From Wolfiporia cocos (lineage: Eukaryota; Basidiomycota; Agaricomycetes; Polyporales; Phaeolaceae): a DNA stretch of 64,000 bases. The notes under the pieces were generated by a model. It was not told where the DNA came from and ran no database searches. It worked only from the letters and a program-made list of their open reading frames with translations. Positions 45,952-55,879 of the stretch are shown here, in pieces (the stretch's first letter is position 1; every line of letters begins with the position of its first letter). A program made the translations under genes and the position numbers. Location: positions 1,984,001-2,048,000 of the forward strand of contig JACCLO010000001.1 in assembly GCA_029448655.1 (NCBI GenBank), in the 5' to 3' direction.

Positions 45952-48276
45952 ATGAGCCAGCTTCCCAGCCCTGGAACGGCGTCCTACTTCCCTACTCTGC
46001 TAGCGCATGTTCGCGCCGCTCACCCTGCGTTACCTCTTGATCCTGTCATTTTACAGACGCTTCTACTGAGTCTCGTTGCTCGTATACCTCCGCCAGGGAC
46101 TCCCCTCACTACCTTACCGAGCTATACCTCTGGGACTGCAGGATCACGACGAGCTCCAACGCAGCTGATAGATCCTCCCATTTCAGCCGCAAGCCGGAGT
46201 CTACAAGGTATCTGCGCAAATCTGATTCTACGTACGAGGGAAGAAGACGTATCGTTGCTCGTACACCTTGTCAGCTTGGTGAGTGGATATTTGATACCGC
46301 ACTGTTCACCTCAGCGCATGCACTGCGCGCACCTGGAGCTCTGTGAACCACTGATCGACCAGCAACATCCGTGGCAGCCGCTTATGTTGCGACGTTCTCA
46401 CAGACTCTCACAGTAATATTCGGTCTTTCAACGCATAAGCACAAGATCCCCTCGCAATCCAATCCCTCGCGCAGCGCAAAGGAGAAGACCCGCCCGGCGC
46501 ATGTCGAAGTAACCCAAACCCCCGATGCCTTCCTCCGCGCACTCTTCCTCCGCCGTCCCTCGCAGCTCGCCTCCCCACGGAACAACGCGGACCTCACCCC
46601 GCGAGGCGCGGCTAGCACCAGGCCGACCCGCTCCCCCGCCTCCACGCACGCCCGCCAGCGCTCCCTGTCTCAGACGACCCGCCCATCGCCGCTGCGCACG
46701 GCGCAGTCGATCGACCAGGAACACGCAGACGGCGCGAGCGCGGACTACTTTGTCGATGAGGTGTCCCTCGCGTCGTCCCGCCGCCCGCTGCTTGCGTCGT
46801 TCGGGCCCACGCCGTCATCGACGCTGCGCTCGCGGCGGACGCAGGTGGAGCGCACGCGCACGGACCCCCTCCCGCTGAGCCTGCCGCTGTCCGCGTTTGC
46901 GTCGCCGTTTGAGGTCTCGACCTCCCCGACGTCTCCTGAGGGCAGGAGGAACATGCCCGAGTATGTTCCTGCGGTCGTTAGAGAGGCCGAGGCAGAGATT
47001 GGACGTGCGATGCCGACGCTGCCGAAAGCGGTCGTTGTTTCTGGGCTGGAGCATGCCGGACTGCCCGCGCAGCGTGCCCTGCTGCAAGTTCTGGCTGAGC
47101 GGAAATTGGTGATAGATGAGGAGAAGGCAGGCTTCAACGGGAACCCCTTTGAAGGCGGGACGTGGAACCTGCCAGACGACTTTCTGATGGTATATATATG
47201 CAAATCTGACTCGCGAGAACGACCTGCATTATTGCGAGGACTGGTAGGTCTCGAATCGTGTCCGTTTGCCGTCTTTGGTAACATATGAGACCTCTCCTCA
47301 GATCGACAAGTTCTCCATGAGTGTAGATGTCGTGATCACACCCAGCACACGCCAGGCCTACGCCGCCTACCGCGTCACGCTGGGAGGCACGCCGCACACC
47401 TCGCCCTTCCCCACCTCACAAGCACTCCCGTACTCCTACTCCGACGCGCCCACGCCCATCTCGCCCCTCCGCTCGCCGAGCTTCCGGCCCTCCATCCTGC
47501 CCACGCCCACGACGATCCCGACGCCCACGACGTCCGCGCCGCCGCCGATCCCGCCCTCCGAGCTCGACGCGCTGCGCGCGCTTGCGTCGCCCTCGCCGCC
47601 GCCCGACGCGCACGCGCACACGGCGGCGCACCCCGCGCTGACGACGTACCTCCGCGACCTCTTCTCCGCGGCGCGGCACCACCCCGCGCTGGACGGGACG
47701 CTCCTCACGCGCCGTGCACACGCGGACGCGGAGGCGCTCGCGCGCGCGTACCGCGTGCTCGCGGGGGACTCGCTCGGCGCGGAGCTCGTCGCCGAGAGCG
47801 CGCGTGCGCTGCACGGCGCCGCCGAGGAGGGCGTGGAGACGCGCAGCGTGGGCGGGGCCGCGAGCGTGCGCTCGGAGTGGAGCAAGGACGTCGATGTGAC
47901 CAATTGGGCGCTTGTTGATGAAGATGAGGAGGACCTGGACCGGGGGGGCCGCGGGTCCGGCGGAGGCGGTCGCGCGGGAGCCCCGGGGCGGGCGGCGGAG
48001 CCGCTTGAGGGCCTCGGGGCTCTCGATGAGGTGCGCTCTCTGGATGTGGGTAGTCCGGGACAGATGATGCTTGCTCCGGAGGTGTGGGACGTCTCGGAGG
48101 TCGACGTCGCACGCGTGTTCCCGCGTGTCGTGTCGCACCGCCTTAGAGTCAGGGATGGACCCGCCGATGAGATACTGGGGAGTCTGATGTGGCCAGCAGC
48201 CGGAGGGAAAGACGCTGGGAAGTGGGAACGGAAGACAGTTAAGGAGGTGTTGATCGAGATTCTTGCGGACGTTTGA
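45952..48276 (+). CDS. Mg-chelatase-like AAA-related protein, P-loop not visible
   Basis: Exons are about 45952-46280, 46363-47243 and 47302-48276; the first junction is approximate. The N-terminal exon is helical (ASYFPTLLAHVRAAHPALPL). The second exon carries a Ser/Pro/Arg-rich insert and then KAVVVSGLEHAGLPAQRALL, VLAERKLVID and LPDDFLMVYICKSDSRERPA, followed by LLRGLIDKFSMSVDVV. This order (strand plus helix, 'ERK', then 'hydrophobic-FLM-S-L-D-F') matches the second half of Mg-chelatase/MoxR AAA domains, as in fungal proteins labelled magnesium chelatase. I see no Walker A motif, so ATP hydrolysis is doubtful. The C-terminus (ERKTVKEVLIEILADV) is helical. Fungi make no chlorophyll; the true role is unknown. 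Confidence 0.6.
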
Positions 48277-48437
48277 TGCTGGTCATTTCATGTCGTTTGT
48301 CATCGCGTAGAGGCTGCAACGCGATCTAATATTACGTGCCCTTACAACGATCACGGCCTTGTGGCTGAGAGGCGACGGTCTGCATTCTGCATTTGAACAA
48401 ATATGGCGGAGCGCGCTCAAGGCGACACCGCCAGGTC

Positions 48438-49326
48438 TCATTCCTCCTCCAGTCTCTCGTTCCCTTTGAACACGATGTGTCCTTTCCGTTGGAACAGTGG
48501 GGGTAGCCGCGCCAGTGTCCTGCTTCTCTGCTTCTGCTGTTGTATGTGAGCCATGGGCGCTTGTGACTCTGTTTGCGCTTGCGCAGAAGGGCCAGTTGCG
48601 ATCGCTTGTGAAGTCGCTATGTCGGCTACCATCGCATCTTCGGATGGTTGAGCTTCGCCAGAGGGTATCTGAATTTCCGGTGCCGGTAGATCTTGTGGGG
48701 ATATGTCAGTGGCAGAAGAGGTAGAAGGACCATCGACCGGTGGCGCGTCTGGATCGAGCTCCGGGGGTGCAGGTATACAGCGCGCGGTATGACAATGTAT
48801 GCATGTTGTCTGGACAACATTCCCATGTACGCGTGAGGCTGCCGTACACAACCAACAGAGAGCAGTTAGAGTGCGTATATGCAGAGAGCATCATAAAATT
48901 TACACTCCACGCGAATTCTTGCTGATACGCCAGGAATGAGGACCGTGCTGCATTTCTTGCAGATCGTGCGTTTTACACTGGGATCTCTATATAAAAAGGT
49001 CAATGATCGCACAGGACGCAATGGGATCAGGCCTACATCTTGACCGTTGCCTTTTGCGCTACGATCTTCATCGTCTTTATATAGTTCCTCGACAAGTCCG
49101 CTGCAGTGTTCGGATGTCTTTCCTTCCTGCGTATCTGCCTCTTGCGCTGTCTTTTCGACAGCGATGAGCTGTCTGGACCGACGCGAGCATCCGCTGTGCG
49201 ATCGGGGTTAATCGTGTTGAGGTACGCGCTGGCTTGGTAGAGGAAGTTGAGGCGCTGCAGGATGTCGCGGTTCGTCACGCTGTTCAGACTGACAGCGGGC
49301 TCTTGGCCCTTGATCTTCTTCGCCAT
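48438..49326 (-). CDS. RPR2: Ribonuclease P subunit RPR2 (RPP21-like)
   Basis: This is a zinc-ribbon protein subunit of nuclear RNase P, which trims pre-tRNA 5' ends. Exons 49326-49037, 48986-48904 and 48838-48438 join in frame to 257 residues. The helical N-terminus is typical: NRDILQRLNFLYQASAYLNT, then AADLSRNYIKTMKIVAQKAT. The zinc ribbon has two CxxC pairs: CKKCSTVLIPGVSARIRV in exon 2 and QTTCIHCHTARCIPAPP in exon 3. The second donor (GTAAAT after GAGT) is the only choice that keeps both pairs. Beyond the ribbon the protein extends about 110 residues of Ser/Pro/Gln-rich sequence, longer than yeast Rpr2 (144 residues), and ends in a charged tail. Confidence 0.9.
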
Positions 49327-50593
49327 TGCGATACGAGGACAATCTGAGGATTGTAATCAAAGACAGAATGAACCCTCGTGTGAAAAGCGTTAGGGACTCG
49401 GCTATATCACCGAGTTGCAGTGCTTTGTTTCAGGAACGCGTTGATCGCGACCACGGTCTCGTTACTACCCGGCTTCGCCACGCCACCGAGACCGATCACT
49501 CAGATTCAGATTTGCGATGCCACTAACGGTATCCCGAATTTCACCATCACGGTGCATTCAGCGCGCAACAAAGTACTTGTATGCTTTGGTACGATATACG
49601 TTATCCTTTCTAGTACGTAGTCATTACAAATTCGAACGGACCTTAGGCATTGCGGTCCCGAGCGCTGCAAACAAGCGCCGGTGGTCGGTGTGGCCACCTG
49701 CCTGCCCTAAACCATCGCAGTATATAAGGAGCGCCCCGACAAGGCTGTCTCCTCAGAACATACTCAGCTAGGATCTATTTTATAGTAAACTCGAGTCTCG
49801 CATGTTTACACATGCCACATCCTTCAAATCCAGTCGATGACACCAGCGTCCGCTCGTTATACCGAGAACACATCTGCCTCGTGCAGATTCGAGGACGTTT
49901 GGTTCGTCTTCCTGCGCCCCCTTCCGGGTGGTGCGGGGAGCGAGCCAGCGAGCCGGACGTTTGTCTGATGGATTATTCCTTTGTATTACATAGTCTGCGA
50001 CAGGTCAATGGCAGATAAAATTTTCATCCCTCATGAGCGTGATTTGAAGCTTGGAAGGTCTACCAATAGCAAATACCTGACACTTGGGGTCACCCAAGCA
50101 TTGAAGCTCCTGTCGATGGCTCATGCAAGGATTCGCATGACATCAGATCACGGCGAATAGGCAATTTCCGCGGTTCTCTTGTGGCGTGCATGAGTCTTCT
50201 GTGGATAGATTAAGGTTAACACCGAGGAAACGCCCTGCACACTAGCAGTCCTCGCTCAAGGGACTCGGGCTAACGTGCTCGTATTGCGCGCCGCCTGCAG
50301 TGATGGGATCAAGACAAACACGGGGTTGTACGACCGGGACCGCCGCAATGAAACGCCCAGAAAAGGGAAGCCGATTTGCGGCTAGCGGCACGTGTGCGGG
50401 AGCCGCCTTTATTATCGAGGATGTCAAACACTGTTCGCGAGCAAGAACTACCGACCATTAACTTGTCACCGGCCGCAGGAACGTGGGGTTTACCTTACAG
50501 GACCTAGAACTATTCAGCACTAGCTGTACACATTCCTTTGTTTTCATCTAGGCGCCATCTGTTCGCCGGCCCTCCTATCGTCAGCTTTTAATA
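49327..50593. other. Divergent intergenic stretch, RPR2 / glutaredoxin-like gene
   Basis: About 1.3 kb between divergent starts. TATATAAGG sits at 49721-49729, and a 68-codon frame starts at 49812. Neither links clearly to a flanking gene. The rest shows nothing recognisable. Confidence 0.4.
49721..49729 (+). promoter_or_regulatory. TATA-box-like sequence
   Basis: A TATATAAGG word lies in an otherwise empty region, followed about 90 bases later by a Met codon at 49812 opening a 68-codon frame. It may drive a small or non-coding transcript. Confidence 0.3.
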
Positions 50594-51879
50594 ATGGCCC
50601 ACCGTCGCACCCAATCTGCACGCTTTCCCGCCATGGGCAGCCCCCTCATCGATGCCGAGTCCCCGCCGCTCACGCCCCCGCTCAACTTTGCTGCCTTCGC
50701 GCCCCTCACCTCTCGCAAGCCGAAAAGCTTCTGGTATCGCACCACCTTCCTCGCCCTCTTCGTGCTCGTCGTCGTCTCCGTCTACGTCGTGCTCATTGCC
50801 CAGCCGACGCTTGCCCCGATCCCTTCCTTCGAGGCTAGCAGGCAGTCCTCACGCCTCTCGCCCGAGGCCTTCCGCCTCGCCGCCCTCCGGCACAAGTCGT
50901 CCGCAGGGGGCGGCAACGACAGCAACGCGGGACGGCCCCAGCTTACGCTCGACGCGGCGCAGGAGCTCGCGGCGGTGTCGAGCTTCCTCGCGAGCCTCCC
51001 GCAGAACGTGATCCCGGGCACCGTCGACCCCTCCCAGCCGATAGACCCCCAGCTCGTCCTCGACTTTGACACACGAAGTCCCCAAGCCGCGGGGGAGGTC
51101 GAGTCGGTCGTGAGCGATGTGTGGGCGCGGAATCCGGTCATGCTCTATTCTAAGGTGCGTATTCCACATGCATCGTGCCGCGTTGCGCTGATGTCTTAAT
51201 CCCTCGCCGCCTTCCCCGCGCCGCATTTTTCCTCGCCGCATTTTCTTTCGCCGCATTGCCTTCCATTGCCATCTACTTTGTGCCTCGCTCTATCATCACA
51301 TTATCTCCTACTCCACTGCTCCTTACTCTGCCTCTGTCTCTGCTTCTACCTGCTCCGCGCCGTTGCTTCTGCTTCATTCTCCGCCGGCATCTCCGGATCC
51401 TCCGGTTTCCCCTGCCTTCTTTCTCGTGTTGCTCTTCTCTCTTGGCTACATTTGCGCTTCCGCCTGCTCCCCGCTACCGCTCCTTTCCCTTCTTTCTCTT
51501 ATCCGATGCCGCTGTGCAGTTCTACTCTCCCGCGTCACGAGAAATCAAGCAGATGCTTGCCGACATGTACTTACGCCCGTCACCAACGATCATCGAAGTC
51601 GACCAACGAAGTGAGCCCCTCCACATACCTCCGTCCCGCACGCGTTCCCCGCTGACACAGCCTCCGTCCGTCGCGATGCCAGCCGACGAATCTGTACTCG
51701 CACCCCTGCTATACCGCCTCACGTCCGCCACCGAGCTGCCCATCCTCCTCATCGGCGGCCGCCCCATCGGCTCAATGGAGGAGATCCGCTATTTGAAGCG
51801 CAAGGGTGAGCTCCAGCGGATGATTACCAAGGCCGGCGCAGAAATATACGGAGCCAAGAAGAAGCAGAAGAAGTTGTAG
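50594..51879 (+). CDS. Membrane-anchored glutaredoxin-fold protein lacking the catalytic cysteine
   Basis: This is a type II membrane protein with a lumenal glutaredoxin-like domain, related to the Grx6/Grx7 layout. Exons 50594-51154, 51520-51610 and 51683-51879 give 282 residues. The anchor is SFWYRTTFLALFVLVVVSVY, preceded by a short cytoplasmic tail. The fold begins NPVMLYSK and continues, after the first intron, FYSPASREIKQMLADMYL. Glutaredoxins have TYCPYS here; this protein has FYSPAS, with Ser for the catalytic Cys. The cis-Pro/glutathione segment is LPILLIGGRPIGSMEEIRYL. The C-terminus is Lys-rich (GAKKKQKKL). Ordinary thiol-disulfide chemistry is unlikely; a binding or structural role is possible. 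The first intron is 365 bases and pyrimidine-rich. Confidence 0.85.
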
Positions 51880-53284
51880 CCCCGCCACGGCGGCTCGCGC
51901 TCTTTTCCTTGGTTCTTACTGGGGCCCGGCGGGCGGATTTCCTCTGCTTGGGTGCCGCCGGGTGTACTTGTGGGGTGTACACTATGACTAGACACTATCA
52001 TACTCATCTGCTGCGCTGATCACTCACATGGATGTGGCTCGGACTTACTGTTTACGTTCTCGCTGTAGGTAGAATGTAACGACCTTTCTTTCACGTTGTT
52101 GCGTGCCGTTGCGGAGTGCCTACGCGCCGTATTCAGTTCGAGCTCTGGGCCAAGTCTTGGACATGGTGATTAGCCAAAATTGGCCCTGTCCCTGACCGTG
52201 ATCATGCATCATGATCCATCCAGTACGTGCCCGAGCTCTCATCTCACCCACGCTGTCACCCCAGCCCGAACGCAACCAAGGGGGCGCACAAGCCTGGGGC
52301 AGGTTGGCTCTGGTCCCCAACAGGCTATGCCGTCCATGCTTTCATTTTGACAATGCCGCTGCCAATGACAGGCAAATGTTTGTCAAGCAGGATGAATCGG
52401 GGCCGGGAGAAAGCATTCCAGAGTGATGTCACCTGTCTGTCCTATCATCCCTGAAGTATCGGAACGAGGAGGCCGCGGCCTACGTATATCGTACAAGGCT
52501 CGGACGAAGCCTTGAGCTTGAGGCGTCTTTGCAGCCATCATGGCGACGAACAGTCAACATAGACGCTAGTCGACCGCGGAGATCAAGAAGGGCGACAAAC
52601 GACGGCGCTTGAAGAGTGAGCGCTGGAGAAGGCGGTTCGCGCATGAGGTGCGTTTTCCGAGCACAACAGATCAGAACGAACGGCACGGCGATGAAGTGGC
52701 AGGGCGCGCCACGCCCGTCGACGTCCCATTACGCGCTCGCTGATGCTGCTCAGCCCGCCATGCACGCTAAAGAGAGACTCTCCCTTGACGCGTACTGCAA
52801 CCATCACGACGAAGTTGCTTCAGGTCGCCGTAACATCGGCGGGATACCGTCGCTTGCGCGTTGCGATTCTCGTCGGCGCGTGTTCGCGATGCAAGTCCAG
52901 GCGCACAGTTTTCCCTCTAGCCGCCACTGAGGCCGTCGTCGCTGTCGGTGCCATTGAGGTAGGCTCAAGCTCTGCCTGAGGCTAGGGAGATAGCCGTTCA
53001 TACTTGCTCTCTAGCCGGCTCGCGCGGTGACGTCAAGGGACTGCGGGCGACTTGTCGATATGTCGCAACGTCGACAAACGATATATCATCAAAGACGTAG
53101 ATGCGTCGATTGAGCCATCGCCACAGTGAAACAGAGCGAGCGAGCGATTGGATGTGCGGGGAGGGAGGAGAGTCAGGAGACGCGCCCGACGCGACGCGAC
53201 GCGCAGAGGCAAGCAGAGTTAGACGCGCACGCGACGCGCCAGGCGCCCGTCTTATGCGTATCGCTTTCTCATCCACATCGCATC
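51880..53284. other. Intergenic stretch, glutaredoxin-like / HAD gene
   Basis: About 1.4 kb between two plus-strand genes. Open frames up to about 100 codons show no family similarity. It should hold the HAD-gene promoter; repeated GACGCG words occur at about 53180-53245, just before its start. Confidence 0.4.
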
Positions 53285-54315
53285 ATGACCGTATCAAGGC
53301 CAAAGATCGAGTATGTCTTGTTCGACATGGACGGTACAGTTGGCCTCCTGATTTCCCCGTCTATGCTCACAGCGGATCCTGCCAGGACTGCTCATAGACT
53401 CGGAGAGGGTGTACACCGATGTCACCAGTACGCAGCTACTCTGCCCGCCTATGCTTCTTATCTAGCTGCATGCGAACTAGATACTATCCTCGCGAAATAT
53501 GGGAAGGAGATGACCTGGGACATCAAGGCCGGACTCATGGGCAAACGTGCTTCCGCTTCGTCAACGGCTCGCACCGTCATTAATATTGACACCTTCCTCC
53601 CCAGCCGAACGCGACGCCGCGGTCCACCTGCTCTCCTTCTTCCCGGACCTCCCGCCCGAGCTCACAGTCGACACCTACATCGAGCAGCGCCGCATCGGGC
53701 AAGACGCGCTCTGGCCGACCGTGCAGCCGCTGCCCGGCGCGGTGAGGCTCGTGCGGCACCTGCGCGCGCACAACATCCCGATCGCGGTCGCGACGGGCTC
53801 GCAGTGGCGCAACTACGTGCAGAAGAGCGCGCACCTCATGGACGCCCTCTTCGGGCTGTTCGACGGGCGCGTGGTGTGCGCGGACGACGGGCTCGTCCGC
53901 TCCGGGCGCGGGAAGCCGCACCCGGACGTGTTCCTCGTCACCGCGGAGAAGATGCTCGGGCGGACGGTCGGGCTGGGCGAGCAGGAGGAGGCGAGCGTGA
54001 GCGAGCAGGAGAGGGCGGAGCGTAGGAAGGGCTTGGTCTTCGAGGATGCGATCCCTGGCGTGCAGGCGGGGAAGAGGGCAGGCATGAACGGTGCGTGCTT
54101 CGCCTCCGCGCCGCCTCGTTGCATAGGTCCGGCGGATATGAATATTGAATTCCGGCCTGCATGCAGTTGTTTGGGTTCCGGATGCGAACCTGCTGGCCGT
54201 GGGCGGCGATGCTCCGAAATTGGAGCTCGATCAGCCGGACCAGGTCATCAGATCGCTGGAGGACTTCGTCCCCGAGGAATGGGATCTTCCTCCGTATCCC
54301 AAAGATGCTGCATGA
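53285..54315 (+). CDS. HAD-superfamily phosphatase (HDHD1/GS1-like)
   Basis: This is a subfamily I HAD hydrolase that removes phosphate from small molecules; relatives include pseudouridine-5'-phosphatase and sugar phosphatases. Several exons join to give MTVSRPKIEYVLFDMDG with LLIDSERVYTDVT (motif I: DxDG nucleophile and acid), TWDIKAGLMGK, then a cap region. Motif II is PIAVATGSQW. Motif III/IV reads RGKPHPDVFLVTAEKMLG and LVFEDAIPGVQAGKRAGM. After the last intron comes VPDANLLAVGGDAPK, then EWDLPPYPKDAA. The start at 53285 is the first Met before motif I; longer frames upstream are spurious. The C-terminal segment is typical of the GS1-like group, but the substrate cannot be told. Confidence 0.9.
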
Positions 54316-54453
54316 CATCGTTACCTTTGCGTGCGCTCGACTCTTGCTGTAGTCTACAAGAACGATATACTGAGGTTTGGCTCGTCACATACCTGTCGGT
54401 CTGATGGACTTTTGCCAACGGTTAAGAATTGGTAGGTTCTAGTAGTACACACA

Positions 54454-54487
54454 CTGCAAGCTGCAAGCTGCAAGCTGCAAGCTGCAA
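54454..54487. repeat. Heptamer tandem repeat (CTGCAAG)
   Basis: Four full copies of CTGCAAG plus a partial copy lie between the 3' ends of the HAD and glutaredoxin genes. This is a simple repeat, likely arising by slippage. Confidence 0.9.
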
Positions 54488-54587
54488 TTACAAGTACAGG
54501 TCTGGACTGTCGGGTTGTCAGCAATCGGCGAAGCCTGCAATATGGCCTGCATATACCTTCGAGTCTCATCAGCAACATTTATTGTAC

Positions 54588-55397
54588 CTACAACCCCGCA
54601 TACACTCCGTTCAACTGAAGTCCACCTTTCTCCAACAGTCCCTTCAGTTCATTCGTCTCATGCAGCTTTAGAATATCATCAGAGCCTCCAATGGACTGGC
54701 CCTGCGTTTAAAGAGGGTTTGACAATGTCTACCACTAGTATAGTGTACACTGTATCTTACCTGCAACAGAATGTTGGGTACGGTACGTCGTCCCGTTAAT
54801 CTCGCGAGGATCTTCTGTATTATAGGACCATCCGATCTCGTGTTGAGCTCGACAACAAATGGAGGAGGGTCAAGCTCGTATGTCTCTAGCAGTGCTTTGG
54901 CACGCTGAGAGTACCTGAATGCCGTATTTGCATTGTCAGAGTAGGAATGCCGTGAATAGGGCGTACGGGCAATATGTCTTGCTGAAGACGACCAGCGGAT
55001 GCACGTCCCTCAGCAGTCTCAAGTAATTGTCCCAATCGTCCTCCCCATCCGGCGCGTACACATTCAGGTCCACGGCCTGTTCCGGGTCGACCGTGACGAG
55101 CCCCGCGCCCTTGACGTCGATCTGGCCGTCCGCTTCGTCAAACCGACGGGTAGGGTGCTCCGTCACGAAGTGCAGGAGTCCGTCGATCTCGCGTGCACGC
55201 GTCTTGCGCTGGGCCGCATCCTTGAGCTTTGCGAGAGCGACCTGGCCGGCGCGTGAGGACGACGGCGAGAATCCAAGATCTTTGAGAGACTGCGGGAGCG
55301 ACCAGAAGGAGGGGTCGTTGCGGCTTACATAAAACAAGATCGCCGCGGTGAAGAGGATGATGGACCAGATTATGCGTCGCCGTCGGTAGGAAGCCAT
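54588..55397 (-). CDS. Membrane-anchored dithiol glutaredoxin (Grx6/Grx7-like)
   Basis: This is a secretory-pathway glutaredoxin. Exons 55397-54967, 54914-54761 and 54701-54588 give 232 residues. A basic N-terminus (SYRRRRIIW) precedes a membrane anchor (SIILFTAAILFYVS). After a linker comes the glutaredoxin domain: HPLVVFSKTYCPYSQRAKAL, with a CPYS active site split by the first intron between Pro and Tyr. It then has LTGRRTVPNILLQ (cis-Pro) and GQSIGGSDDILKLHE (glutathione-binding GG). The Cys-Pro-Tyr-Ser site makes it a monothiol-acting member like yeast Grx6/7. It lies about 2.7 kb from the Cys-less relative on the other strand, with only the HAD gene between. Confidence 0.92.
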
Positions 55398-55879
55398 GCT
55401 GACTTCGTAAGTTCAGCAATATAGTGGATCAGACAACTTTGAGCTCGTCAGAAGAAGGGCAGCAGGTACTGTGCGGGCTATTGTAGGTGATATCTTGGGT
55501 TCCACTAGCTAGTGCGCAATACTACCAGAGTCCTCTACGCAAGCCGAGTGCTGTGGCGCAAGGCGAGGCGCTGGGGTGTGATGGTACTAGTCATCACGTG
55601 TAGATAGTCGCGCTTGTTTGAGCGCGCGCGAACTTCTCCCGGTAATTGTATCTCTGGCCATTCGAGGTACACAAGCTGCTTTGCACCCGAGCCTCATCTT
55701 GTTGCGTAGATCTGCAAGATTGCAATGCATCGCGCACGCGCTGTAACTCGACGCGCCGCGGCATGCGCGCCCCACGTGGTCGCGTTTGATCGTGTTGCCC
55801 TGAAACTGACGACCGTTCCATCCGCACTGCCGCCTCAGTCGCTTAACATGCCATCAAGAACTCCTAGTTATCGTGAACC

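Noticed and set aside
53126..54025. 299-codon Arg/Ala-rich frame
   Set aside because: It overlaps the HAD phosphatase in another frame and has no family features.
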